Source: Saprospiraceae bacterium
GTDB lineage: Bacteria; Bacteroidota; Bacteroidia; Chitinophagales; Saprospiraceae
Assembly (NCBI GenBank): GCA_015490175.1
Contig: WFYJ01000049.1
Location: forward strand, 1-37,281
Reading direction: 5' to 3'
DNA: 37,281 nt
Part shown: positions 18,050 to 26,555 of the stretch, in pieces
How the letters are laid out: each line of letters opens with the position of its first letter
Numbering within the stretch: the first letter of the stretch is position 1
Translations under genes and position numbers: made by a program
Notes under the pieces: model-generated
What the model was told of the DNA's origin: nothing
Seen by the model: only the letters and a program-made list of their open reading frames with translations
Databases searched by the model: none

Positions 18050-18300
18050 GTGAGAATGAGTGATGGAGTGAATGAGGGATGGAGTGACGGAGCGACGCAC
18101 AGTAGTGACGCACGGCAGTGCGTCTGACACGGCAGTGCATCTGACGGCAGTGCGTCTGCCTGTTCGGGAATTTTTGACAATGGATATTGAAGAGTGAGGA
18201 GAGAGGAGTGATGGAGCGAAGGAGAGACCAACTGCTTGAAATTCGCGTGGGTTGAATTCCACCGATTACACCGATTGCACCATCTCGGCAATCGGATTTT
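18050..18300 (+). repeat. Repeat island B between the acetyltransferase and patatin genes
   Basis: This gap (18007-18462) holds no gene. In order it has a purine-rich GAGTGA/GGAGTG stretch, the palindrome GACGCACGGCAGTGCGTC (18107-18124), units of the 17-bp element at 18111-18127 and 18128-18144 and a shortened third one, the common block TCGGGAATTTTTGACAATGG, a second purine-rich stretch (GAGGAGAGAGGAGTG), and an ACCGATT run (two units ten bases apart near 18260-18280). The rest of the gap up to 18462 shows nothing clear. Confidence 0.7.
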
Positions 18301-18462
18301 CCCAAACCATGATCCGGGTATAGTGCCGAGTCAGCCCTCCACGCTGTTCTGGCCCTGGCAATGTTGCGTGTCATTGCGGCGCGGCGGCATTGCGTGAGGT
18401 GCTACCAAAAAAATTCCCCAACCATCCGGAAGTGCACCTATCTTGCTGAAAATTCCAGCGTC

Positions 18463-20718
18463 ATGAGCCGACAGACCTTCAAGCGCAAGGAAGTCATCGA
18501 AACGGAACAGGCCTGGCTGCGCCGGCGCCGCGAGCGGCTTTTTGGCAGGGAAGCCGCCGACAAACTCGACCAGACGCGCTTCGGCATTGCCCTTTCCGGC
18601 GGCGGCATCCGCTCGGCCACCATCAATCTGGGCTTCCTCAAGACGCTGCAACGCTTCGACCTGTTGCGCAAGGCCGACTACCTCTCCACCGTGTCGGGTG
18701 GCGGCTACACGGGTGCGTTCATTCAGGCCGCCACCCGTGCCAAAGGCAGCTATGAGGCCACCTTCGAACCCGAGCGCATCGCACATATGCGCAGCCATGG
18801 CGACTACCTCATCCCCGGACAGAAGCCGATGGCCAAGCTGTGGAACACGCTGGTGCTGGTGGTGGCCTACGTGGTGAGCTGGATCATGAACCTGAGCAAC
18901 CTGGCCATCGTGCTCGGCATGGGCGGCGTGGCGGGCTGGCTGCTGTGGCATATCCTCGGCATGGGCGACCCGGCCTTCTGGCAAAATTTTCAGGCCAACA
19001 GCCAACCCGTGGGCGAGATCGGGAAATGGGCCCTGCTGGCCGTGCTCGTCGTTCATTTCGTGGTCAACATCGTGCAGGTGTACGGGCAGGGCATCTCGCG
19101 CGCCTTCAACCAGATCGAGACGGGCCTGTTGTTGCTGGCGCTGGTGGCCTGGGTGGTCATCCTGCTGGCCAGCGTGGAACGCCTCTACTGGCCCGACACC
19201 CACACCTTGCTGGTGGCGGGCGGACTGATGGCCGGATTGTTTTTGCTCGGCTTCGTGACCAATCCCAATGCCATCGGCTTTCACCGCTACTACCGCAACC
19301 AGTTGGCCAAGGCCTTCCTGTTCGACACCGGCGAATGGGCTTCCGCCAAACTCTGGCAACTGGCGCGCAACGAACGCGAGGCAGACCTGCTGGCCCCCTA
19401 CCCGCTGATCAACACCTGCCTCAACATCCTGTCACTGGGCGGCGACAAGCAGATCAAGGGCTCCAAAGGCACCGACTACTTCCTGCTGTCGCCCCTGCAC
19501 TGCGGCTCCAAGCTCACCGGCTATGTGCGCACGGCCGACTTCCCCGGCTTTCGCGAGCTGACACTGGCGGCCGCCACCACCATCTCGGCAGCCGCCGTCA
19601 ATCCGGGCATGGGCAACTACTCCAACCCCATCCTGAGCATGTTGCTCACCCTCTTCAATGCCCGCCTCGGCTTCTGGGTCAACAACCCGCTCAACGACAG
19701 CAAGACCTACCGCGTGTGGTGGCCTGCCTATTTCTTCAAGGAAATGATGCTCAAGCTCGATTCGGGCTCCAAAAAGGTCAACATCAGCGACGGCGGCCAC
19801 ATCGAAAACCTGGCCGTGTACGAGCTGCTGCGCCGCCGCTGCCGCCTCATCATCGCCGTCGACGCGGGCGCCGATCCCGAGTTTCGCTTCGACGACCTGG
19901 AAAACCTCACCATTCGCGCACGCAACGAGCTGGGCATTGATATCGCTTTTCGGCCCGACCAGGTGCCCGAAGAGGTCATCCGGCCGCGCCCCTCGCATGG
20001 CTACTCGCGCCGGCGCTTTGCCGTGGCCGACCTGTACGTGCTGTGGGAAGAATTCACCCTTACCGACCGCGATGGCCGGCCCATCCACCTGCCTTCCGGC
20101 AAACCCTGCGAGGTGCTCGTCAACTACCACTACGACGATGCCGACGAGAAGCTCACCTTCAGCGTGGCGCTCAAGGCAAAAGCCGGCGCCGACGCCGACA
20201 AAGCCACGCTCCAACGCTGGAAAGCCCGCGCCGTCGAAATGGTCGAAGCGCGCCTGGCCGCCAAAGCATCGCTCAAGGGCCGCGACAAGCTCAAGGCAGG
20301 CACCCTCGTCTATGTCAAATCGTCGGTCACGGCACCCGAAGGCAAGCCCCTCCTCATCCCCGACACGAAGGAAGGACGCATCAAATACGACACCTACAAG
20401 TACAAGATTTACCACCCCAACTTCCCGCACGAACCCACTTCCGATCAGTTCTTCGATCCCGTGCAATGGGAGGCCTACTTCCAGCTCGGACAGTACCTCG
20501 CCGCCGACGTGCTGGGCATCGACCTGTCCAAATTTCCGCCGGAAGGATTCCTGTGGGAACGCACCATCGAAGAGCTCATCGCCCGCTTCAACCCCCAACA
20601 GGCCAGACCCGAACCCGAAACGCCCGCCATCACGCGGCCGCGCGAAATGGGCCCGGCGCCCTTGCCCGAAGAGGCCATCGCACCCAGCCCCGAGCAAAAA
20701 GTGGATTACCGCATGTAG
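18463..20718 (+). CDS. Patatin-like phospholipase with inserted membrane helices
   Basis: A predicted 751-residue lipid acyl hydrolase. The oxyanion loop GGGIRSA is near residue 45, the nucleophile Ser sits in STVSGGGYTG near residue 80, and the catalytic Asp in ISDGGHIENLA near residue 445. The nucleophile elbow is SGGG-type, nearer the cytosolic phospholipase A2 style than classic GxSxG. Between nucleophile and Asp lie four or more hydrophobic helices (about residues 130-275), so the enzyme is probably an integral membrane protein. The region after 500 is soluble, with an unknown C-terminal part ending in a Pro-rich tail. The start is the ATG at 18463 (MSRQTFKRKEVIETEQ). It stands alone between two repeat islands; no signalling cyclase is nearby, so an anti-phage role is not suggested. 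Confidence 0.85.
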   Translation: MSRQTFKRKEVIETEQAWLRRRRERLFGREAADKLDQTRFGIALSGGGIRSATINLGFLKTLQRFDLLRKADYLSTVSGGGYTGAFIQAATRAKGSYEATFEPERIAHMRSHGDYLIPGQKPMAKLWNTLVLVVAYVVSWIMNLSNLAIVLGMGGVAGWLLWHILGMGDPAFWQNFQANSQPVGEIGKWALLAVLVVHFVVNIVQVYGQGISRAFNQIETGLLLLALVAWVVILLASVERLYWPDTHTLLVAGGLMAGLFLLGFVTNPNAIGFHRYYRNQLAKAFLFDTGEWASAKLWQLARNEREADLLAPYPLINTCLNILSLGGDKQIKGSKGTDYFLLSPLHCGSKLTGYVRTADFPGFRELTLAAATTISAAAVNPGMGNYSNPILSMLLTLFNARLGFWVNNPLNDSKTYRVWWPAYFFKEMMLKLDSGSKKVNISDGGHIENLAVYELLRRRCRLIIAVDAGADPEFRFDDLENLTIRARNELGIDIAFRPDQVPEEVIRPRPSHGYSRRRFAVADLYVLWEEFTLTDRDGRPIHLPSGKPCEVLVNYHYDDADEKLTFSVALKAKAGADADKATLQRWKARAVEMVEARLAAKASLKGRDKLKAGTLVYVKSSVTAPEGKPLLIPDTKEGRIKYDTYKYKIYHPNFPHEPTSDQFFDPVQWEAYFQLGQYLAADVLGIDLSKFPPEGFLWERTIEELIARFNPQQARPEPETPAITRPREMGPAPLPEEAIAPSPEQKVDYRM

Positions 20719-20756
20719 TGGGCGCGTTTGCCGCCCCTGGGCGTTTTTTGAGACAG

Positions 20757-20930
20757 AGTGACGCACGGCAGTGTAGTGACGCACGGCAGTGCGTCTGATG
20801 CGGCAGTGCGTCTGATGCGGCAGTGCGTCTGATGCGGCAGTGCGTCTGATGCGGCAGTGCGTCCGACACGGCAGTGCGTCTGCCTGTCCGGGAATTTTTG
20901 ACGATGGGTATTGAGGAGAAAGGAGTGAGG
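20757..20930 (+). repeat. Repeat island C1: six-copy 17-bp tandem array
   Basis: CGGCAGTGCGTCTGATG is repeated with exact 17-bp spacing at 20784, 20801, 20818 and 20835, then as variants at 20852 (ending CCGACA) and 20869 (ending CTGCCT). It is preceded by two TGACGCACGGCAGTG copies 18 bp apart, so the first full unit forms the hairpin GACGCAC-GGCA-GTGCGTC. The array ends in GTCCGGGAATTTTTGACGATGG and a GGAGAAAGGAGTGAGGAGTG stretch, as in island B. It lies between the convergent patatin and dprA genes. Confidence 0.85.
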
Positions 20931-21086
20931 AGTGCCGATTTGACCGATTGCACTCAAATCAAAGTGGTTCGGGAAATCCTGTGGCGATGGTTGAGGGTGT
21001 AGCGTTGAGGGTTTAGAGTTTAAAGTTTAAAGTTTTTCTCATTGACTATCAGTTTTTTGTGAAATGATCACTTCTTCGATAAGCTA

Positions 21087-21175
21087 TCTCAACCGGCCGC
21101 GAAAGCGGCGTCTCAACAAGCCGGCGTAGCTGGCTCATCAACATCCGCGCAGCGGTCTCAACCGCTCTCAGTTCT
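21087..21175 (+). repeat. Row of small GC hairpins spaced by TCTCAAC
   Basis: Four TCTCAAC-like words at 21087, 21111, about 21136 and 21156 alternate with short inverted repeats: GCCGC-GAAA-GCGGC (with a GAAA loop), GCCGGC-GTA-GCTGGC, and AGCGG-TCTCAA-CCGCT. The period is 20-25 bp. It is not seen elsewhere in the window. The preceding stretch 20940-21086 holds only GTTTAAAG-type simple repeats and no gene. Confidence 0.55.
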
Positions 21176-21312
21176 TCATCCATTGAAACCGCAGCTTTCA
21201 GTCGCAGAAGACGCAGCGCTGACGCAGTTTGCGCAGTTGGTCACTCCCTCACTCCATCTCTCTTCTCTCCATCTCAAAAAATCGTCCATTGACCATCGTC
21301 AGCAAATCCCGG
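21171..21312 (+). repeat. Repeat island C2, inverted copy of the block at 37133-37268
   Basis: The block runs CATCCATTGAAACCGCAG, a GCAG/ACGCAG-rich part, TTTGCGCAGTTGG, the pyrimidine stretch TCACTCCCTCACTCC, and GTCCATTGACCATCGTCA. The same order with few mismatches is found on the opposite strand at the right end of the window. Confidence 0.75.
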
Positions 21313-21339
21313 TCTGCATTGCGATGGCCTTGCAAAAAT

Positions 21340-22440
21340 TCACCCCACCCGCACGTACCGCTTCCCCGGCAGGGTGCGGATGAGGCCCTTGAATTCGAGC
21401 TCGAGCAGGAGGGCGGCCAACCGGCTGCCGGTCAGGCCGAGCGCGTAGGCGAGCTCGTCCACGTGGCGGGCCTGGCGCGTGTCGAGCGCTTCGAGCACGC
21501 TCCGCTCGGCCTCGCTCAGCTCGACGAACAACTGGCGCTGCACGGCAGCCGCCCTGCGATCGCGCGGCTGCCAGTTCATCACCCATGCGAGGTCGGCGGC
21601 CGACTCGATCAGGGCCGCCTGATTGGTTTTGATGAGGTGGTTGCACCCCTGCGAGTACTTGTCGTCGGTGCGGCCCGGCACGGCAAAGACATCGCGATTG
21701 TAGCCCACGGCCAATTGCGCGGTAATGAGCGAGCCTCCCCGTTTGGCCGTCTCGACCACGACCACCGCGTCGGCCATGCCTGCCACGATGCGGTTGCGCA
21801 CGGGAAAGCGCTCGCGGTCGGGGGGCGTGCCCGAGGGAAACTCGCTGAGCAGTCCTCCGGCCTCGGTCATCTGCCGCGCCACACTCTTGTGTGCGGGCGG
21901 ATAGATGCGATCCAGGCCATGGGCCAGCACCCCTACCGTGGGGATGCCCACATCGAGGCATTTGCGGTGAGCTGTCACATCAATGCCATAGGCCAGCCCG
22001 CTCACCACCAGCACGTCGTAGGCCGCGAGGTCTTCGACGAGCTGCTCGCAAAAACGCAGGCCATAGGGCGTGGGCTTGCGCGTGCCCACGATCGCCACCA
22101 CGCGCTCGGCATTGAGGTCGGCATTGCCTTTGTAGTACAGCAGGAAGGGGCCATCGTGGAGCTGCCGCAGCCGCCGCGGATAGTCGGCATCGGTATGGGT
22201 CAGCACGCGCACGCCGTGCCGCTCGATCCAGGCCAGCTCGCGCTCGGCAGCCTCCAGCGGGCGCGCCTGCCGGATCTGGGCGGCGATCTGCTCGCCCACG
22301 CCGGGCACCCGCAGCAACCGGCCCTTGCCGGCCCGAAAAACAGCCTCGGCGCTGCCGCAATAACTCACCAGGTTTTTGGCCGTTACGGCGCCGATGAGCG
22401 GGATGTGGGTCAGGGCAATGCGATAGAGCAAGTCATCCAT
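21340..22440 (-). CDS. dprA: DNA-processing protein DprA
   Basis: DprA binds incoming single-stranded DNA during natural transformation and loads RecA; the family is also kept in non-competent bacteria. The 366-residue protein has an N-terminal helix-hairpin-helix part (LLRVPGVGEQIAAQI), a Rossmann-like core with VAIVGTRKPTPYG, VVSGLAYGIDVTAHR, GVLAHGLDRIYP, LLSEFPSGT, RFPVRNRIVAGMADAVVVVE, GGSLITAQLA and DVFAVPG, and a C-terminal winged helix. The ATG at 22440 (MDDLLYRIAL) is the natural start. It is divergent from the SH3b gene; the intergenic region carries the dispersed word at 22479. It is the only DNA-uptake gene in the window. Confidence 0.96.
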   Translation of the reverse strand: MDDLLYRIALTHIPLIGAVTAKNLVSYCGSAEAVFRAGKGRLLRVPGVGEQIAAQIRQARPLEAAERELAWIERHGVRVLTHTDADYPRRLRQLHDGPFLLYYKGNADLNAERVVAIVGTRKPTPYGLRFCEQLVEDLAAYDVLVVSGLAYGIDVTAHRKCLDVGIPTVGVLAHGLDRIYPPAHKSVARQMTEAGGLLSEFPSGTPPDRERFPVRNRIVAGMADAVVVVETAKRGGSLITAQLAVGYNRDVFAVPGRTDDKYSQGCNHLIKTNQAALIESAADLAWVMNWQPRDRRAAAVQRQLFVELSEAERSVLEALDTRQARHVDELAYALGLTGSRLAALLLELEFKGLIRTLPGKRYVRVG

Positions 22441-22595
22441 AGGGTCAGGGTATAGGTGCACACCTTCAGATCCTGCGCCTTTCGGCAAATGCCGCCCGCG
22501 CACCGAAAGTTTGCAAATTTCGTTCTGTTGCCCAACCTTTGAAAGCGAAACACTTGATTTTCTTGCCCTGTCATGTGGCACCAAAAAGACATGCC

Positions 22596-23099
22596 ATGAG
22601 AGAACCCGCCGACAAGAAAAGAAGCCGCGGCCGCGTGCCACGTGTAGAAGTGCTGCTCGTTCTCGTCTTTTTGCTCAGCGTCATCATGTGGTCCATCGCC
22701 CGCTGCAGTCGCCAGCGGCGCCAGCTAAAGGAAAAAGAAGCGGCAGCCGCCGTGGCCGACACGCTCCTGCAGGCCGACAGCGCCAGGGCCCCGGCGCCGA
22801 CACACGCACCACCACCACAACCCCGGGTGGTCGAGCGCACGCGCCTCTACGTCACCATCAACAATCTGAAGCTGCGCAGCGGCCCCTCGCTCAGGCACGA
22901 GGTCATCACCACGCTGCCGCTGTACGAAGAAGTCTGGTTCCTCGATGAGGTGACGCAGAAACGCGACACCATCAACCTGGGCTACGAGACCGCCATCGAG
23001 CCCTGGGTCAAGGTGCGCACGCGCAAGGGAAAGGAAGGATGGGTCTTCGGCGCCGGCGTCGATTTTTACAAGTACAAGCGCAGCGGCGTGCTCGAGTAA
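22596..23099 (+). CDS. Membrane-anchored SH3b-domain protein
   Basis: A 167-residue protein with a basic N-terminus, one membrane helix (VEVLLVLVFLLSVIMWSIA, about residues 18-36), a charged and Pro/Ala-rich linker, and a bacterial SH3 domain in the last 85 residues (LYVTINNLKLRSGPSLRHEV, then EPWVKVRTRKGKEGWVFGAG). Such domains often bind cell-wall or protein ligands in the periplasm. The domain carries an insertion between its third and fourth strands (TQKRDTINLGYETAIE). I chose the ATG at 22596; the longer start at 22539 has no membrane logic. It ends 18 bp before the end of the convergent galE gene. No specific function is known. Confidence 0.8.
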   Translation: MREPADKKRSRGRVPRVEVLLVLVFLLSVIMWSIARCSRQRRQLKEKEAAAAVADTLLQADSARAPAPTHAPPPQPRVVERTRLYVTINNLKLRSGPSLRHEVITTLPLYEEVWFLDEVTQKRDTINLGYETAIEPWVKVRTRKGKEGWVFGAGVDFYKYKRSGVLE

Positions 23100-23117
23100 G
23101 CATTTCGCCGCCCCTGC

Positions 23118-24161
23118 TCAGCCACGCGCCACCTCGACACCCTCGGTGCGCGCCACTTCCCACTGCCAGGCCGTGCGCATGATGTCGTCGATGTTGCGGC
23201 GGGGTTGCCAGCCCAGCAGGCGCTCGGCCTTGTCGTAGTTGGCGTAGATGGCCACCACGTCGCCCGGGCGGCGCGGCCCGATGCGGTAGTTGAGCTTGCG
23301 GCCGGTCACCTTCTCGAAGGCGCGTATGGCTTCGAGCACCGTCACGCCCTGCCCGATACCCACGTTGAACACCTCGCAGTTCGACGCGTTGCGCCCCGCC
23401 ATGAGATACTGCAGGGCCCTGGTGTGGGCATTGGCCAGGTCCATGACGTGGATGTAGTCGCGGATGCAGGAACCGTCGCGCGTGGGGTAGTCGTCGCCAA
23501 AGACGACCATCTCGGGCCGCTTGCCGATGGCCGTTTCGGTAATGACCGGCACGAGGTTGGAAGCCGGATTGGTGGGCGCCTCACCGATCAGCGCGCTCTC
23601 GTGGGCCCCCGCCGGGTTGAAGTAGCGCAGCAGGATGGCGTTGAGCCGGCCATGGGCCCTGGTGATGTCGCGCAAGATCTGCTCGCCCATCTGCTTGGTG
23701 CGCGCGTACGGGCTTTCGGCCTCCTGCCAGGGCGTCTCTTCCGTCACGGGCAGCTCCGTGGCATTGCCATAGACCGAACACGAAGACGAAAAGATGAAGT
23801 GCGGCACGTCGTAGCGCAGCGCACAGTCCACCACGTTGAGCAGGCTGTTGAGGTTGTTGCGGAAGTAGCGCAGCGGCTGCTCCACCGACTCGCCCACCAG
23901 CTTCAGCGCTGCGAAATGGATGATGCCCTCAATGTCGGAATGTTCCCTGAAGATGCGCTCGGTGGCGGCCAGATCGCACAGATCGACGCGGTAGTTGGGC
24001 ACGCGCTTGCCCGTAATCTTTTCGATGCCGTCGAGCGCGCTTTCATCGGAGTTGGACAGGTTGTCCACGCTCACCACTTCGAAGCCGTGTTCCAGCAGAT
24101 CCACGATGGTATGGCTGCCGATATAGCCGCAGCCGCCCGTAACCAGTACTTTTCTGGACAT
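23118..24161 (-). CDS. galE: UDP-glucose 4-epimerase
   Basis: GalE interconverts UDP-glucose and UDP-galactose (and often the N-acetyl forms) for cell-surface polysaccharides. The 347-residue protein has the NAD-binding TGGCGYIGSH at its start, FSSSCSVYGNA with the catalytic Ser, Tyr and Lys in YARTKQMGE, and RYFNPAGAHESALIGE in the substrate region, then RDYIHVMDLANAHTRAL. Length and motifs are typical of GalE. The start at 24161 (MSRKVLVTGG) is preceded on this strand by a GTACTTTG box near 24195. A gap of 858 bp with repeats separates it from the divergent purH. Confidence 0.96.
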   Translation of the reverse strand: MSRKVLVTGGCGYIGSHTIVDLLEHGFEVVSVDNLSNSDESALDGIEKITGKRVPNYRVDLCDLAATERIFREHSDIEGIIHFAALKLVGESVEQPLRYFRNNLNSLLNVVDCALRYDVPHFIFSSSCSVYGNATELPVTEETPWQEAESPYARTKQMGEQILRDITRAHGRLNAILLRYFNPAGAHESALIGEAPTNPASNLVPVITETAIGKRPEMVVFGDDYPTRDGSCIRDYIHVMDLANAHTRALQYLMAGRNASNCEVFNVGIGQGVTVLEAIRAFEKVTGRKLNYRIGPRRPGDVVAIYANYDKAERLLGWQPRRNIDDIMRTAWQWEVARTEGVEVARG

Positions 24162-24249
24162 AGGAAGTCGGGGTTGTTTTTGCACAAGCGGGCCACAAAG
24201 TACACCCCTCCCGTGGCTTTCGCCAAACGAAGCCGCCGCACTTGTGACG

Positions 24250-24720
24250 GGCACTATTGGCAGAAATGGCAGAATCGGTGGAATCGATGGAAACCGCAGC
24301 CTTCGGCCGCAGAAAACGCAGTTTGAGCGCAGTTTTTGACCTGTTGTTGAGGGTTGAGCGTGCAGGGTTGAGGGCTTCCAACTCTGTGAAAATCAGTGCG
24401 TGCTCAGTGGCGCTCTGTGTAATTGAACAACTTTTCTACTTTTTTCAGCAGGCCTCTTTGCTCAAATCCTCGGTTCCTCGATTGCTCAGCCATTGCAGTT
24501 GTCTCGCAGTTTGCGCAGGGAGGCACACCCTCACTCCATCGCTCCATCTCTCCATCTCAAAATGACCATTGTCAAAAATTCCCGAACAGACAGACGCACT
24601 GCCGTGTCAGACGCACTGCCGTGCCAGACGCACTGCCGTGCGTCACTACCTCCATCACTCCTCACTCCTCTCTCCTCACTTCCCGGCTTGCGCCAAAAAT
24701 GGTGGAAATGGCGGGAAAGC
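24250..24720 (+). repeat. Repeat island D in the galE-purH gap
   Basis: This gap (24162-25019) has no gene. Modules in order: phased AGAATCGG-type words; AAACCGCAGCCTTCGGCCGCAG; GTTGAGGGTTGAG; the CTCTGTG-type module and TTTTTCAGCAGGC...ATTGCTCA block (24380-24488, matched by 30114-30220); CTCACTCCATCGCTCC; GTCAAAAATTCCCGAACAGA; three 17-bp units at 24593, 24610 and 24627 ending in the hairpin GACGCACTGCCGTGCGTC (24627-24644); and CACTACCTCCATCACTCC with further CTCCTCACT repeats. Confidence 0.75.
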
Positions 24721-24723
24721 ACA

Positions 24724-24849
24724 CCAGGCATCCCCCGCAGTCCGGCCGGACCGGGGGGATGGCTTGTTCCTGGTATGGAAAGAAAGTGATGAAAAAAAGG
24801 AAAGCTCGGTATGAGAGGAGATGAGGCGAGGCATCGTTTCGTTGCCTCG
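24724..24849. other. Two strong consecutive inverted repeats, possible structured RNA
   Basis: The first inverted repeat pairs CCAGG, ATCCCCC and GTCCGG (24724-24745) with CCGGAC, GGGGGAT and CCTGG (24746-24773); its centre is the palindrome GTCCGGCCGGAC. The second is CGAGGCA-9 nt-TGCCTCG (24827-24849). Neither is followed by a clear T-run. They lie between repeat island D and the purH promoter. Could be a small RNA, a leader element or remnant mobile DNA; none can be named. Confidence 0.4.
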
Positions 24850-24929
24850 GGTCCAGAAAAAAAATTTCACCTGTGCGCGCACCGGGCGGTATTTGCCGAA
24901 AGGCATTGTAAATCAGGCCTGCAAGCCAA

Positions 24930-24960
24930 TTGGCCAGCCCAACGGATATGCCTACCTTTG
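24930..24960 (+). promoter_or_regulatory. Promoter of the purH operon
   Basis: TTG at 24930-24932, 20 bp, then TACCTTTG at 24953-24960 fits the Bacteroidota -33/-7 promoter spacing, 60 bp before the purH ATG. A copy of the dispersed word (24892) lies 38 bp upstream of the -33 element. This is the best-formed promoter in the window. Confidence 0.65.
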
Positions 24961-25019
24961 CGCCGCTTTTCCGGAAGGAAGGGCGCGCGTATCATCCACA
25001 AACCAACGAATTCCAGGTC

Positions 25020-26546
25020 ATGGCTGAAAAACAGATCCGCACGGCACTCGTGTCGGTCTATCACAAGGACGGGCTCGCCGACATCGTCCGGGCGCTGCAC
25101 GCCCTGGGCGTCACCATCTACTCGACGGGGGGCACCCAACGCTTCATCGAGTCGCTGGGCGTGCCCGTCATTGCGGTGGAAGACCTCACAGGCTATCCCT
25201 CCATCCTCGACGGGCGCGTCAAGACCCTGCACCCCAAGGTGTTCGGCGGCATCCTGGCGCGCCGCGAACCCGGGCATCTCGAGCAACTGGCCCGCTACGA
25301 CATTCCCGAAATCGACCTCGTCATCGTGGACCTCTATCCCTTCGAAGAGACGGTGGCCCACACCGACGACGAGGCCGAGATCATCGAGAAAATAGACATT
25401 GGAGGCATCTCGCTGATTCGCGCTGCCGCAAAAAACTACCGCGACGTGGTGGTGGTGCCCAGCCGCGACGAGTATGGCATACTGCTCGAGCTGCTGCAGA
25501 CGAAGGGCGGCAAGACGTCCCTCGAAGACCGACGCGAGCTGGCCCGGCGCGCCTTCAAGGTGTCGAGCAACTACGACATCGCCATCTTCAACTACTTCAA
25601 CGAAGGCACGGCCGACCTGTCGTTCAAGTACAGCATTCACCGCTCCGACATCCTGCGCTATGGCGAAAACCCGCACCAGCAGGGCGTGTTCTACGGCGAC
25701 TTCGACGCCATCTTCGACAAGCTCAACGGCAAGGAGATCTCGTACAACAACCTGGTGGACATCGACGCGGCCGTGCAGGTGATGCGCGAGTTTGCGGAAG
25801 CGGAACCCACCTTTGCCATCCTCAAGCACACCAACACCTGCGGCCTGGCCACGCGCACCACCCTGTACGAAGCCTGGACGGCGGCCCTGGCCTGCGATCC
25901 CGTCTCGGCCTTCGGCGGCATCTTCGCGTGCAACCGCCCGGTCGATGTGGCTACCGCCGAAGCCATTGACCAGCTCTTCTACGAGGTACTCATCGCGCCC
26001 GACTTCGAGTCCGAGGCACTGGAGCTGCTCTCGAAAAAGAAAAAGCGCATCCTGCTGCGCGCCAAAGACTGGTACGTGCGGCCGCGCAGCTTCCGCAGCC
26101 TGCTCAACGGCGTGGTGGAGCAGGACACCGACCTGAAGACCGAGACACGCAGCGACCTGAAGCAGGTGACCGACAAGGCGCCCACCGAGCGCGAGATCGA
26201 GGACATGCTCTTCGCCAACATTTGCGTGAAGCACCTGAAGAGCAATGCCATCGCCCTGGTCAAGGACCGCCAGCTCGTCGGCATGGGCTGCGGTCAGCCC
26301 TCGCGCGTCGATGCGCTCAAGCAAGCCATCGCCAAGGCGCGCAGCTTCGGCTTCGACCTGCGCGGGGCGGTCATGGCTTCCGATGCCTTCTTCCCCTTCC
26401 CCGACTGCGTCGAAATTGCCGATGAGGCGGGCGTTACGGCCGTCCTCCAGCCGGGCGGCTCGATCCGCGACCAGGAAAGCATCGCCTACTGCAATGCGCA
26501 TGGCATGGCCATGGTGCTCACGGGCACGCGTCACTTCAAACACTGA
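25020..26546 (+). CDS. purH: Bifunctional AICAR transformylase/IMP cyclohydrolase
   Basis: PurH performs the last two steps of de novo IMP synthesis. The 508-residue length is normal. The N-terminal cyclohydrolase (MGS-like) domain shows [48 protein letters not shown] and GGILARR; the transformylase domain has [38 protein letters not shown] and GGSIRDQE. The ATG at 25020 ([18 protein letters not shown]) gives the normal N-terminus. It heads the tightly packed operon purH-coaX-barrel protein-TPR protein; coaX begins 9 bp after its stop. One dispersed word lies inside the gene (25791). Confidence 0.98.
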   Translation: MAEKQIRTALVSVYHKDGLADIVRALHALGVTIYSTGGTQRFIESLGVPVIAVEDLTGYPSILDGRVKTLHPKVFGGILARREPGHLEQLARYDIPEIDLVIVDLYPFEETVAHTDDEAEIIEKIDIGGISLIRAAAKNYRDVVVVPSRDEYGILLELLQTKGGKTSLEDRRELARRAFKVSSNYDIAIFNYFNEGTADLSFKYSIHRSDILRYGENPHQQGVFYGDFDAIFDKLNGKEISYNNLVDIDAAVQVMREFAEAEPTFAILKHTNTCGLATRTTLYEAWTAALACDPVSAFGGIFACNRPVDVATAEAIDQLFYEVLIAPDFESEALELLSKKKKRILLRAKDWYVRPRSFRSLLNGVVEQDTDLKTETRSDLKQVTDKAPTEREIEDMLFANICVKHLKSNAIALVKDRQLVGMGCGQPSRVDALKQAIAKARSFGFDLRGAVMASDAFFPFPDCVEIADEAGVTAVLQPGGSIRDQESIAYCNAHGMAMVLTGTRHFKH

Positions 26547-26555
26547 CCCCGACCG

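Noticed and set aside
18463-20718. CBASS or other anti-phage effector (patatin)
   Set aside because: No nucleotidyltransferase, sensor or other defence gene is adjacent; the protein is an isolated membrane patatin.
20784-20885. CRISPR array
   Set aside because: The 17-bp units are directly joined without unique spacers, and no cas gene is nearby.
20719-25019. Insertion sequence or MITE
   Set aside because: No transposase, no terminal inverted repeats and no target duplications could be found around the repeat islands.
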